From the NCBI GenBank assembly GCA_934621505.1, contig CAKTUU010000007.1:1-64000 (forward strand): a stretch of 64,000 nt of DNA. The letters are read 5' to 3'. Below, piece by piece: positions 53,702 to 61,903 of this stretch. Source of the stretch: an uncultured Clostridia bacterium. Lineage in GTDB: Bacteria; Bacillota; Clostridia; Christensenellales; Aristaeellaceae. The position numbers were made by a program, and so were the translations under genes. Each line of letters starts with the position of its first letter. Positions within the stretch are counted from its first letter, which is position 1. The notes under the pieces are model-generated. The model did no database searches, had not been told where the DNA came from, and worked only from the letters and a program-made list of their open reading frames with translations.

Positions 53702-54964
53702 ATGCGTAAAACATCCCGTGTAAAACATGCCGTCGGCTGGCTGCTAAGCGTTGTCTGGGTAGCGCTGTGCCTGTCGCCCCAGGCGCAGCTGCTTTTTCAT
53801 CTGCCGGACTCCTTTCACCTGGCGGCCGGGCAGGACCTATCCCTTCAGGTGCCCTACCCGTTAACCCTTACCATGCAGGAAGCGGGCGTGGCGGCAAACG
53901 CCTCGCAGGATCAGCAACTGTCCGATGAAAAATCAGATACCGCCACCATCAGTTTGTTTGGCCTGTTTCCCCTGCGGGACGTTAAGGTGGATATCAGCGA
54001 CGAGATGCGCCTGTACCCGGGCGGTCAGGCAGTTGGCGTGGCCCTGCATACAGACGGCCTGCTGGTAGTGGGCACCAGCGACCTGTCCGGCGCATACAGC
54101 CCGGCGCGCATTGCGGGCATCCGCGCCGGAGACCTGATCACCGCAGCCGATGGTAAATCGCTGAGCCGTACAGAGGAACTGACAGCCCTGGTGGCCGCCG
54201 CCGGGGAAAGGCCCATTCCCCTGACCGTCAAACGGGGTGACAGCGTTCTTTCGTTAACGCTGACGCCCAAAAAGGACGCGCAAACCGGCGACTACCGCAT
54301 TGGCGCATGGGTACGGGACAGCACGGCGGGTGTGGGCACCATGTCCTTTTATGGAAAGCTGGACGGCAAAGAACCGGTTAGCTACGGCGCGTTGGGCCAC
54401 GCCATTACCGATGCCGATACCCAAAAGCTGTTAACCGTCGGCTATGGCCAAATCATGATGGCGGATGTGGTGGATGTGCGCAAGGGCCAGGCAGGTTATC
54501 CAGGCGAGTTAAAAGGCAGCTTTTTGCGGGAACAACGCATTTTGGGCACCATTGCTTCCAACAGCGTCTTTGGCATTTACGGCAGGCTAAGCCAGCAGCC
54601 CGACCATCCCCTCTACCCGGACGGCTTGCCCATCGGCCGCAAGGACGCGGTGCATACGGGACCCGCTACCATTCTTTGTACGGTCGGTCCGGACGGCATG
54701 AAGGAATATGACGTGGAAATTGTGGAAGTGGCGCGCCAATCCTCCCCGGCGCAGCGCAGCATGGTGCTGCGCGTTACGGACGAGGAACTGCTGAAGCGCA
54801 CTGGCGGCATCGTGCAGGGCATGAGCGGGAGCCCGATTTTGCAGGATGGACGGCTGATTGGGGCGGTAACGCATGTGTTTGTAAACGACCCTACCATGGG
54901 CTACGGCCTGTTTATTGAGTGGATGCTGCAGATAGCGGAAATGACACAGCAACAGGCTTCTTAA
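53702..54964 (+). CDS. spoIVB: SpoIVB serine peptidase
   Basis: The 420-residue S55 peptidase is secreted from the forespore and triggers SigK processing. Seen: an N-terminal membrane anchor (about 10-35), a PDZ domain (about 105-190), and a catalytic domain with His233 in GHAITD and Ser377 in QGMSGSPIL, ending with AVTHVFVNDPTMGYG. The ATG at 53702 is supported by GGAAAGAGG. In Bacillus spo0A follows directly; here a terminator and regulators on the other strand follow instead. Confidence 0.93.
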   Translation: MRKTSRVKHAVGWLLSVVWVALCLSPQAQLLFHLPDSFHLAAGQDLSLQVPYPLTLTMQEAGVAANASQDQQLSDEKSDTATISLFGLFPLRDVKVDISDEMRLYPGGQAVGVALHTDGLLVVGTSDLSGAYSPARIAGIRAGDLITAADGKSLSRTEELTALVAAAGERPIPLTVKRGDSVLSLTLTPKKDAQTGDYRIGAWVRDSTAGVGTMSFYGKLDGKEPVSYGALGHAITDADTQKLLTVGYGQIMMADVVDVRKGQAGYPGELKGSFLREQRILGTIASNSVFGIYGRLSQQPDHPLYPDGLPIGRKDAVHTGPATILCTVGPDGMKEYDVEIVEVARQSSPAQRSMVLRVTDEELLKRTGGIVQGMSGSPILQDGRLIGAVTHVFVNDPTMGYGLFIEWMLQIAEMTQQQAS

Positions 54965-54983
54965 ATTGTATTATAAAATTTTG

Positions 54984-55026
54984 GGGGAGAAATTGCTCTG
55001 ATTCAGGCAATTCTCCCCAGCTTTTT
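54984..55026. terminator. Bidirectional terminator between spoIVB and the XRE gene
   Basis: GGGGAGAAATTGC (54984-54996) pairs with GCAATTCTCCCC (55007-55018) apart from one bulged A. CTTTTT follows on plus, and A/T-rich sequence on the other side serves the convergent gene. Confidence 0.75.
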
Positions 55027-55035
55027 CGACTTTTT

Positions 55036-55362
55036 TCAGCAGCCCAGTTTGATGTTATCGCGATGCTTTTCGTGGGCTTTTTTTTGATAAGAAACGTTCT
55101 TTTCTTCCGCTTCGATCACCTGCATGATGCGCGGCCTAAGTTCGTCAAAAAAGCCGTCAATATCATCACAGCAGTACAGCAGATACATCACCAGCGTCAG
55201 AGCGCAGCAGCCGTATTCACCCTTTTCAATAGCGGCATAGGAACGGGTGTCCAGCATTAAAAGCTCGGCAAACTTCGCTTGCGTCAGTTTCTTTTCAAAA
55301 CGAACCTGCGTCAGACGCTCCATCATAAAATCACGCAAGGCGCATTTACAGGCTTCCTTCAT
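55036..55362 (-). CDS. Small XRE-type DNA-binding protein
   Basis: The 108-residue protein has an HTH_3 motif (about 20-70): MERLTQVRFEKKLTQAKFAELLMLDTRSYAAIEKGEYGCC. The C-terminal part is charged and helical. AGAGGGG precedes the ATG at 55362. Its target is unknown; a perfect inverted repeat lies about 50 bases upstream. Confidence 0.8.
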   Translation of the reverse strand: MKEACKCALRDFMMERLTQVRFEKKLTQAKFAELLMLDTRSYAAIEKGEYGCCALTLVMYLLYCCDDIDGFFDELRPRIMQVIEAEEKNVSYQKKAHEKHRDNIKLGC

Positions 55363-55394
55363 GGCAAACGCCCCTCTTTCTTTTGTGTTGTAGA

Positions 55395-55441
55395 CACATT
55401 TTAAACAAAAGATGGCGTACACACCATGAGGTGTACGCCAT
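55395..55441 (-). terminator. Perfect inverted repeat between two regulators
   Basis: ATGGCGTACAC (55412-55422) and GTGTACGCCAT (55431-55441) are perfect 11-base arms. On the minus strand CTTTTGTTT follows, a weak T-tract, so it can end the upstream regulator transcript. Its position could also make it an operator for the small XRE gene. Confidence 0.55.
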
Positions 55442-55516
55442 AAATTATTTGGGAGGATTTTAGACCATAAAGGTTATTCTTTTTTGGTAGAAAACAGTAT
55501 TCTCAAGCTGCGGCCA

Positions 55517-56662
55517 TTAACCGGCAAAATGATTTTCCAAAGTAAAATAATCCGTCAGCAGCCGGGTAAATTCCCGCTTTCCGGAGGTATGCGCAGCGCG
55601 AAACAGCTTTCTGGTGCGGTATTGCAGCGAGCTTTCGCTTAAAAACAATTGTTCGCAAATGGTTTCGTAATTTTTCCCCTCTGCAAGCAGGGAAAGAATG
55701 CGCAAATCCAGCTCGTCGCACACCTGCAGGCAGCGCTCCAGCTGCATTAAGCCGCGAATGGACGGGATTTGATAAAACGCCCCTCCGCCATAGGACTCAT
55801 CCAGCGGGCTGCGTGAATTTTCCTTTTCAATGGGCAAATCAATGCCGGTGCTTTCACGCACCACCAATTCGCCATGCTGAGCGATGCGGATACGAAAATC
55901 AGCGTTGGCCGGGTCCTGCAAATAGGTCCATACGCCTACCGACTGCTGGCCGATGCCAAAATAGTCCACCACCAGCGATGTAAGCGACGGCTTGCAATAG
56001 CGGTTGATATCGTTATCCTTAATGGATACCAGCAGAAAATCCCTGGGAACCTGCAACCCCTTTTGCTGGCAAAAGCGCAGAAAAAGAACGGAGGTAAATG
56101 CGTTTGGGCATAAAACAGCGTCATACTGCTTCCATACGTTGGTAAACGCTTCAAAGCTCTCCTCAATCACGTCGCCATAGCCAAAATGCCCGCAGATAAC
56201 CCCCGCGCGCCGCTGACAGTAGCTTTGCATCGCGTCAATATGGACCATATCGTTAGACGAGCGGTTATCCGTGCCCACCATGGCGATGCGGCGGCAGCCC
56301 TTTTCCAACAGATAATCCAGCAGCTGCTCTGTAGCCAGCCGCCTGCTGAAGCTGACGCAGGAATAAGACACATCCATATGATCCGTATCTACGCCGGTTA
56401 CCACAATTCTCTTTTTGGCCAATTGCAGCTTTACCAGCACGCCGGACATATTGGAAGATTCAAAACCGATGACAATTACGCTGCGGCAATCCGGCTGGTT
56501 TTGCAGCAGCGCTTCGCAGGATTCATAAAATTGTACGGAATAGCCCTCCCGCACGGCCATTTTCTGAATACCGTCCGCCGTGGCGATCGCCATGGGAATG
56601 CCTCGGCATTCGCTGTGCCATAATACGGGAATGGCCGTCTTGGCTCGCGCAATTCTGCTCAC
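55517..56662 (-). CDS. Regulator with LacI-type sensor domain and C-terminal LuxR-type HTH
   Basis: The 381-residue product has at 10-270 the periplasmic-binding-protein-like fold of LacI-family effector domains (ATADGIQKMAVREGY, FSRRLATEQLLDYLLEKGCRRIAMVG, DAVLCPNAF). The LacI N-terminal HTH is missing. Instead the C terminus (about 325-380: LDLRILSLLAEGKNYETICEQLFLSESSLQYRTRKLF) looks like a LuxR/GerE helix-turn-helix. The effector is unknown. GTG start with AAAAGGAG. Its promoter overlaps the glmS terminator, so an amino-sugar link is possible but unproven. Confidence 0.75.
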   Translation of the reverse strand: MSRIARAKTAIPVLWHSECRGIPMAIATADGIQKMAVREGYSVQFYESCEALLQNQPDCRSVIVIGFESSNMSGVLVKLQLAKKRIVVTGVDTDHMDVSYSCVSFSRRLATEQLLDYLLEKGCRRIAMVGTDNRSSNDMVHIDAMQSYCQRRAGVICGHFGYGDVIEESFEAFTNVWKQYDAVLCPNAFTSVLFLRFCQQKGLQVPRDFLLVSIKDNDINRYCKPSLTSLVVDYFGIGQQSVGVWTYLQDPANADFRIRIAQHGELVVRESTGIDLPIEKENSRSPLDESYGGGAFYQIPSIRGLMQLERCLQVCDELDLRILSLLAEGKNYETICEQLFLSESSLQYRTRKLFRAAHTSGKREFTRLLTDYFTLENHFAG

Positions 56663-56685
56663 AAAAAAACTCCTTTTCTGAAAAT

Positions 56686-56733
56686 CAAAAAAGCCCTGCT
56701 CTATCGCTTTTTCAAGTCAGTATAGAACAGAGC
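56686..56733 (-). terminator. glmS terminator
   Basis: On the minus strand GCTCTGTTCTA pairs with TAGAGCAGGGC (with two G-T pairs) across a 19-base loop, followed by TTTTTT. The loop and left arm overlap the next promoter. Confidence 0.65.
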
Positions 56734-56748
56734 GCGCGGCTTTGTCAA
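56719..56748 (-). promoter_or_regulatory. Promoter of the LuxR-type regulator gene
   Basis: On the minus strand consensus TTGACA (56748-56743) and TATACT (56724-56719) are 18 bases apart. Confidence 0.75.
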
Positions 56749-56753
56749 ACCCG

Positions 56754-58568
56754 TTACTCAACGGTAACGCTTTTGGCCAGGTTGCGGGGCTGGTCCACAT
56801 CGCAGCCCCGGCCTACAGCCATGCAGTAAGCAAAAAGCTGCAAGGGAATGGCGGCCAGCAGTGGGGCAAGCAAATCGTCCGTATCGGGAATGACGATGGT
56901 TTCATCCGCCAAAGCGCTGACGCGGCCAAGCAGGCTTTGGGTGCATACGGCCACCAGATATGCGCCGCGGGTTTTGGCCTCACGAAGGTTGCTCATGGTC
57001 TTTTCCAGCAGAGCGGATTGGGTCACGGATGCTACCACCAGCCTGCCGTCCTGTAAAAGCGCGATCGGGCCGTGCTTCAGTTCTCCGGCCGCATAGGCCT
57101 CGCTGAAAACATAGCTGACCTCCTTCAGCTTCAGCGCCCCTTCCATGGACAGGGCGTAATCCATGCCCCGTCCAACAAAAAAGGCATGCTTTTTGCTGCG
57201 CAAACGGCTGGCTGTGCGCTGTACGTCCCGTTCCGTTTCCAAAGCGGCCTGCGCCTTTTGCGGCAGCAGCCGCAGCTGCTCCCACAGGCGGTCCAGTTCG
57301 GCCTCCGGCGCGCTTTTGCGCAGCCGCGCCAGGGAAACGGCCAGCATCAGCAGCATTTCCGCCTGGGTTAAAAACGCCTTGGTGCTGGCTACGGCAATTT
57401 CCGGACCCGCATAGGTGTATAGCGTATGTTCGGCCTCACGAACAAGGCTGGACCCCACCACATTGCATATGGCCATGGTACGCGAGCCATTCTGCTTGGC
57501 AAGGCGTAAGGCGGCCAGCGTATCTGCGGTTTCACCGCTTTGGGAGATGGCGATGGTCATCTGGCCCGGAACGATGATCGGTTCCCGGTAACGGTATTCG
57601 CTGGCGATTTCCGCATCCACGGGAACGCGGGCCAGCTTTTCAACGACATATTTGCCAAGAACCGCGGCGTGATAGGCTGTGCCGCAGGCAACCAGTGTGA
57701 TTTTGGACAGGCTTTGCGCCTCCCGCGCCGATAACGGAAGCCAATCCCGTTGGTGGCTGCGCGGGGTAAAGGTGCTTTGCAGGGCGTTTGGCTGCTCATG
57801 GATTTCCTTGAGCATGTAATGGGCATATCCCCCTTTTTCGGCGCTGGATACATCCCAGGTGACATGAAACGGCTGCTTGAAGCAGCTTTTGCCGTAAGCG
57901 TCATAAACGCTGACGCCATTTCGGGTTAAAACGCCAATCTCCTTATCCTGCAAAAAAATCACGTCCCGCGTATAGCCAAGCAGCGCCGGAATATCCGACG
58001 CAATGTATCCCGCCCCGTCCCGAAAGCCAGCCACCAGCGGGCTGTCGTTGCGGGCGCAGTACAGCGTGTCCGGTTCCTGGCTGCAAATAACGCCTATGGC
58101 GTAGCTGCCCTGCATCATGCTCATGGCCTGCATAATGGTCTGGCGCATGTTGCCGTTGTACAGACTGTACAGAAGATGGGCGATTACCTCCGTATCGGTC
58201 TGGCTGGCAAAACGGGCCCCGGTGGATTCCAAATGCCTGCGCAGCGCCTCGTGATTCTCGATGATACCGTTATGCACCACCGCGATTCCGCCCTGCAAAT
58301 CGGTATGAGGATGGGCGTTAACATCGCTTGGCTCGCCATGGGTTGCCCAGCGGGTGTGCCCAATGCCCAGCGTGCCGCTGACCGGGTGGTTCTCAAGCAG
58401 CGCCTCCAGCCGGTCCAGCTTGCCCTGCGACTTGCGCACGGCAATCCGTCCGTCCTCCATAACGGCCACGCCCGCACTGTCGTAGCCCCGGTAGGATAGA
58501 TGGGAAAGTCCGTCCAGCAAGATGGGAACGGCCTGCTTCGGCCCGATGTAGCCCACAATTCCGCACAT
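56754..58568 (-). CDS. glmS: Glucosamine-6-phosphate synthase
   Basis: The 604-residue enzyme makes glucosamine-6-phosphate from fructose-6-phosphate and glutamine. The class II amidotransferase domain starts with Cys2 (MCGIVGYIG) and has HTRWATHGEPSDVNAHPH; two SIS domains follow (ISQSGETADTLAALR, HGPIALLQDGR), and the C terminus is DQPRNLAKSVTVE. Only 45 bases separate it from the upstream gene, so the glmS ribozyme common in Firmicutes is absent. Confidence 0.97.
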   Translation of the reverse strand: MCGIVGYIGPKQAVPILLDGLSHLSYRGYDSAGVAVMEDGRIAVRKSQGKLDRLEALLENHPVSGTLGIGHTRWATHGEPSDVNAHPHTDLQGGIAVVHNGIIENHEALRRHLESTGARFASQTDTEVIAHLLYSLYNGNMRQTIMQAMSMMQGSYAIGVICSQEPDTLYCARNDSPLVAGFRDGAGYIASDIPALLGYTRDVIFLQDKEIGVLTRNGVSVYDAYGKSCFKQPFHVTWDVSSAEKGGYAHYMLKEIHEQPNALQSTFTPRSHQRDWLPLSAREAQSLSKITLVACGTAYHAAVLGKYVVEKLARVPVDAEIASEYRYREPIIVPGQMTIAISQSGETADTLAALRLAKQNGSRTMAICNVVGSSLVREAEHTLYTYAGPEIAVASTKAFLTQAEMLLMLAVSLARLRKSAPEAELDRLWEQLRLLPQKAQAALETERDVQRTASRLRSKKHAFFVGRGMDYALSMEGALKLKEVSYVFSEAYAAGELKHGPIALLQDGRLVVASVTQSALLEKTMSNLREAKTRGAYLVAVCTQSLLGRVSALADETIVIPDTDDLLAPLLAAIPLQLFAYCMAVGRGCDVDQPRNLAKSVTVE

Positions 58569-58613
58569 AAGTTTTCTCCTTTTTATAATGTTTTAATACG
58601 TTTTATATTTATA

Positions 58614-59321
58614 TCATGATGGATTCCCATTGTCAATGCCCAAAAAGACCTCAATGGGATCCAGTGCCGCCCCGCCGCGCCAAATTTCAAAATGCAAATG
58701 GGGCTGCTCGTCCGATTCCGCCAGCACCCCATCCCCCACCTGACCAATGCTCTGGCCCTGGGCCACAGAGTCCCCCGCTTGTATAGCCAGCGTTTCGCTC
58801 AGCCCGGCATATACGGACTCGTATCCGTCCGCGTGAGACAGCCGCACGCAAAGGCCCATCGCGTTATCCCGCCAGATTTTCTCCACCTTTCCCGCACCGC
58901 ACGCTTTCACCAGTGCGCCGTACTCTGCCTGAATATCGATACCGGGGTGAACCTGCCATGCGTTGGCAACCGCAAAAAACTGCGGGTTAGTAAGGGAAAA
59001 ATCCCGCTCCACCCTGCCATCCAGCGGCTGAACAAACCGGGCTGGAGGCTGGGTTGGCACGCTGGGAAGCTGCTGCTGGCTTTCAACCAGCTGTTGAGCC
59101 TGGGCCAGTGTTTGCGCCTGCTGGCTGCCGCCCACGGTTTGCGCGTCCGCCGGTTCGCCGCCGCTGTCCCATTGATCCCGAAAATGAAAGGTATACAAAG
59201 CGCTGGCGGCGATAATCATCACGCAAAGCGCCAGCACAATGTAAAACCCCTGTTTTTCCATAAACTGATCGTATCGTGCGTAGACCCTGCGCATTCCCTG
59301 AAAAAAGCGATTGCCTTGCAT
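58614..59321 (-). CDS. spoIIQ: SpoIIQ-like membrane-anchored M23 peptidase
   Basis: The 235-residue product has a membrane helix (about 25-45), a Gln-rich linker (about 60-90) and an M23/LytM domain with zinc ligands His125 and Asp129 (HPGID) and His210 of HLHFEI; His208 is the catalytic histidine of the same motif. SpoIIQ forms the forespore side of the channel to the mother cell; clostridial forms keep the zinc site, as here. Its place next to spoIID supports the name. GGAGG fits the ATG at 59321 better than the one at 59327. Confidence 0.82.
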   Translation of the reverse strand: MQGNRFFQGMRRVYARYDQFMEKQGFYIVLALCVMIIAASALYTFHFRDQWDSGGEPADAQTVGGSQQAQTLAQAQQLVESQQQLPSVPTQPPARFVQPLDGRVERDFSLTNPQFFAVANAWQVHPGIDIQAEYGALVKACGAGKVEKIWRDNAMGLCVRLSHADGYESVYAGLSETLAIQAGDSVAQGQSIGQVGDGVLAESDEQPHLHFEIWRGGAALDPIEVFLGIDNGNPS

Positions 59322-59356
59322 CCGCATCCCTCCGGGAATAGCCTGTCCCTTTTGGG

Positions 59357-60442
59357 CTACGGAGATACCTGTATTTCAACTCCCGGATAGTAATGGGTCA
59401 AAATTTCCTGATAATTTGCGCCGCCCGCCGCCATGGCGTTGGCGCCGGCCTGGCTCATACCTACGCCATGGCCATATCCGCGCTGGGAAAAGGTTACGCC
59501 CTGATCGTCCGCGCTGATGGAAAACCAGGTGCTGCGCAGCCCCAGCGCCCGCCTGAAATCTCCCCCGTCAATGATTTGTTCCCCCACCTGCATGGCGGCC
59601 ACACGGCCAGCCGCCGTATAAGCGCTGATGGTCAAACGCTGCCGCGCCTGAAGCGCGTTCACCGGGTATCCGGCTGCGGTCAGCTTTTCGGCCAGTTCTT
59701 CAAAGGAAAAAAAGCTGTCCTGCCAAAAGCCCCGCACCTGCTCCTCGCCCTCGCTGGACACGCTGACCAGATAGGGCTCCGCCTGGGAAAATACCGCCTG
59801 AGCGTCCTCGGTACGGCCGCCGCTGATCGCGTGATAAACGACGGTAATCGGCCGACCCCGATAAGCCAGCCATTGCCCCCGGGTTTCATATTCTGCCTGT
59901 AAAACACGGTCGCGATACGCTTCATAAGCGTCGCCCCAGCGGGCTTTGCATTCCTGCAGGGTGGCATAGCCCTGGCAGTGGGCGCTGTCGGTGCAAATAT
60001 CCGCACCGGGGTGACTGACGCACCCGCCGGTCTGGCGCTGCTTCAGCAGGCGGGTACGGGCGGCCACCGCCTGGGCTTTCAGCGCTTCCAAATGGTAGCT
60101 GGCCGGCATTTCCGCAGCCACCACGCCGCACACATAACCGGACAGGCTCATGGATACCATTCGGTTTTCCTGGGTGACAAAAACCAGAATGTCCCTTTCT
60201 TCATCAGGCAGCGGCGTTAGGGATTCTGTGTCGTCAGTAAGCGCCACTTTTTCCTTTTGAACGGGCAGCCACAATGAAAAAACCCGGCGTACCCGTGTGG
60301 GCAAAAGGGTGCGCGCCTGCCACAGCGGCGTTCCGGCCTGAGCAAATTCCCGTGCCGTCAGCGGCGCGCCCAGCATGCGCCATACCAGCACCAGCAGCAA
60401 AAGCAGTACACACAGCCAAAGGGGCGGGCCCTTTCGTTTCAT
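59357..60442 (-). CDS. spoIID: Stage II sporulation protein D (lytic transglycosylase)
   Basis: The 361-residue product has an N-terminal membrane helix (about 8-25) and the SpoIID domain with catalytic Glu111 in VVAAEMPASYHLEALKAQAV, ICTDSAHCQGY with zinc ligands, HAISGGRTEDA and RGYGHGVGMSQAGA. It cuts peptidoglycan glycan strands during engulfment. It lies 35 bases upstream of the SpoIIQ-like gene on the same strand and probably forms one sporulation operon with it. Confidence 0.94.
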   Translation of the reverse strand: MKRKGPPLWLCVLLLLLVLVWRMLGAPLTAREFAQAGTPLWQARTLLPTRVRRVFSLWLPVQKEKVALTDDTESLTPLPDEERDILVFVTQENRMVSMSLSGYVCGVVAAEMPASYHLEALKAQAVAARTRLLKQRQTGGCVSHPGADICTDSAHCQGYATLQECKARWGDAYEAYRDRVLQAEYETRGQWLAYRGRPITVVYHAISGGRTEDAQAVFSQAEPYLVSVSSEGEEQVRGFWQDSFFSFEELAEKLTAAGYPVNALQARQRLTISAYTAAGRVAAMQVGEQIIDGGDFRRALGLRSTWFSISADDQGVTFSQRGYGHGVGMSQAGANAMAAGGANYQEILTHYYPGVEIQVSP

Positions 60443-60480
60443 CCATCATCCCTCCCAAAGCAGGATATGGCGGGCAGAAA

Positions 60481-60502
60481 CGGGATAGAACCGGGATAGA
60501 AC
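60481..60502. repeat. Tandem 11-base repeat
   Basis: CGGGATAGAAC occurs twice head to tail (60481-60491, 60492-60502) in the divergent region between spoIID and the carboxypeptidase gene. It may be a regulator-binding site or slippage product. Confidence 0.5.
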
Positions 60503-60571
60503 CGGCAGGGTTTGACAAAGGTGCTTCGTTGTATAGATAGATTCATGCCTGAAAGGAGTCGGCAACGAAAG

Positions 60572-61903
60572 ATGAAGCGTGGTTTGATTTGGTGTCTGGT
60601 GCTGTTTTTGCTTCTTCCCGGCCTGGCAAGCGCCCTGTCAAGCGGCTCCAGCGGACAGGAGGTGCAGGCCCTGCAGCAGCGCCTGAAGGACTTGGACCTG
60701 CTTACCGGCAGCGCGGACGGGATTTACGGGGAGAAAACCGCCGCGGCCGTATCGGAAGCCCAGCGGCTGCTGGCGCTGGCGGGTTACAACGTGTCTGAAA
60801 CCGGCAAAGCGGACCGGCAGACGCTGGACCTGATTTTTGATGAAGCATGCGAGGACGCCCTGCGCACCCTGCGCCGTGGAAGCCGCGGCGAGCGGGTACG
60901 CGCCCTGCAAACCCGGCTGGTTGACCTGAAGCTGTTATCCCAACCCGCTGACGGGGCGTATGGAGCCAATACGGAAAACGCAGTGCGGGCCTTTCAGGAA
61001 AAAATGCAAAGCCTGGGCTATACCGGACTGGAAGCCGATGGTATCGCCACGCCCAGTCTGGTAGCGCTGCTGAACAGCGATTTAAGCGTTTACGGCTTTC
61101 AAGCGCCTGTTTATTTTGACGAGAATCACCCGGAAACGCTGACGGCGGACGCCTTGTACAGCGGTGCCTGCCTGTTGATGGACGCCCCAAGCGGTCAGGT
61201 TTTGTTTGAAAATCAGGCGGACCAGTCCATGTACCCGGCCAGCACAACCAAAATTATGACCCTGCTGCTGGCCATTGAGCATGGCGATCTTGAACGAGAA
61301 GTTACCGTACCGGACAGCGCCGCCGATATTCCCGCGGACAGTTCCCGTATGCCGGTTTATCCGGGAGAAACCATGTGCATGGCTGATTTGCTGTACGGAC
61401 TCATGATGCGGTCCGGTAACGACGCGGCCAACGCCGTGGCCGAGCTTTGCTCCGGAAGCGTAGAGGCCTTTGTGCAGGAAATGAATGATAAGGCCCAGGC
61501 TCTTGGCATGAACAACACCCATTTTGTTAATCCACATGGCTATCATGACGAGCAGCATTACACCACAGCCAGAGATTTGGCCATTTTGACCCGGGAAGGG
61601 CTGACAAACGCGGATTTTTGCAAGGTAACCACCTGCTTAAGCTATACGCTGCCGCCCACCCAGAAGCGGGATAGCCTGACCCTGACGTCGCCTTACGAAA
61701 TTTTTGACCCTGAATCAGAGTATTACATCGATGGGGCGGCCGGAGTCAAAAGCGGCTATACCTCCCATGCGGGATTTTGTTTTGTAGGCGCGTATCAAAA
61801 AAATGACCGCACCCTGATTGCGGTCATTTTGGGCGCTCCTTCCCGAAATCGTGCCTGGTCGGATTTGAAGCGTCTGTTTGCGTATGGGATGGCGGTCCGC
61901 TAA
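60572..61903 (+). CDS. D-alanyl-D-alanine carboxypeptidase with two peptidoglycan-binding domains
   Basis: The 443-residue product has a signal peptide (1 to about 21), two PG_binding_1 repeats (about 25-90 and 100-168), then an S11 peptidase domain with Ser224-x-x-Lys227 (ASTTK), Ser281-Gly-Asn283 and Lys393-Ser-Gly395. It trims pentapeptides in the wall or cortex; DacF is the sporulation relative. The C-terminal anchoring domain of DacA-type enzymes is missing, and the repeats may replace it. The ATG at 60572 begins a clear signal peptide; an in-frame ATG at 60545 is possible. The end overlaps the histidine kinase gene by 80 bases. Confidence 0.9.
   Translation: MKRGLIWCLVLFLLLPGLASALSSGSSGQEVQALQQRLKDLDLLTGSADGIYGEKTAAAVSEAQRLLALAGYNVSETGKADRQTLDLIFDEACEDALRTLRRGSRGERVRALQTRLVDLKLLSQPADGAYGANTENAVRAFQEKMQSLGYTGLEADGIATPSLVALLNSDLSVYGFQAPVYFDENHPETLTADALYSGACLLMDAPSGQVLFENQADQSMYPASTTKIMTLLLAIEHGDLEREVTVPDSAADIPADSSRMPVYPGETMCMADLLYGLMMRSGNDAANAVAELCSGSVEAFVQEMNDKAQALGMNNTHFVNPHGYHDEQHYTTARDLAILTREGLTNADFCKVTTCLSYTLPPTQKRDSLTLTSPYEIFDPESEYYIDGAAGVKSGYTSHAGFCFVGAYQKNDRTLIAVILGAPSRNRAWSDLKRLFAYGMAVR
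61797..61830. terminator. Bidirectional terminator inside convergent coding ends
   Basis: Perfect 11-base arms AAAATGACCGC (61800-61810) and GCGGTCATTTT (61820-61830) are followed by TTTTTTT on the minus strand (A-run 61797-61803) and by four T on plus. It holds the stop codon of the kinase gene and lies within the carboxypeptidase coding sequence. Confidence 0.65.

Noticed and set aside
58569..58613. Possible glmS ribozyme before glmS
   Set aside because: The gap is only 45 bases and A/T-rich; the ribozyme needs well over 100 bases and would have to lie inside the upstream gene. No core is visible.
60512..60537. TTGACA with TATAGA as promoter of the carboxypeptidase gene
   Set aside because: Spacing is 14 bases; at 17 or 18 the -10 is poor. 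A sporulation sigma factor may be used, but no clear match was found.
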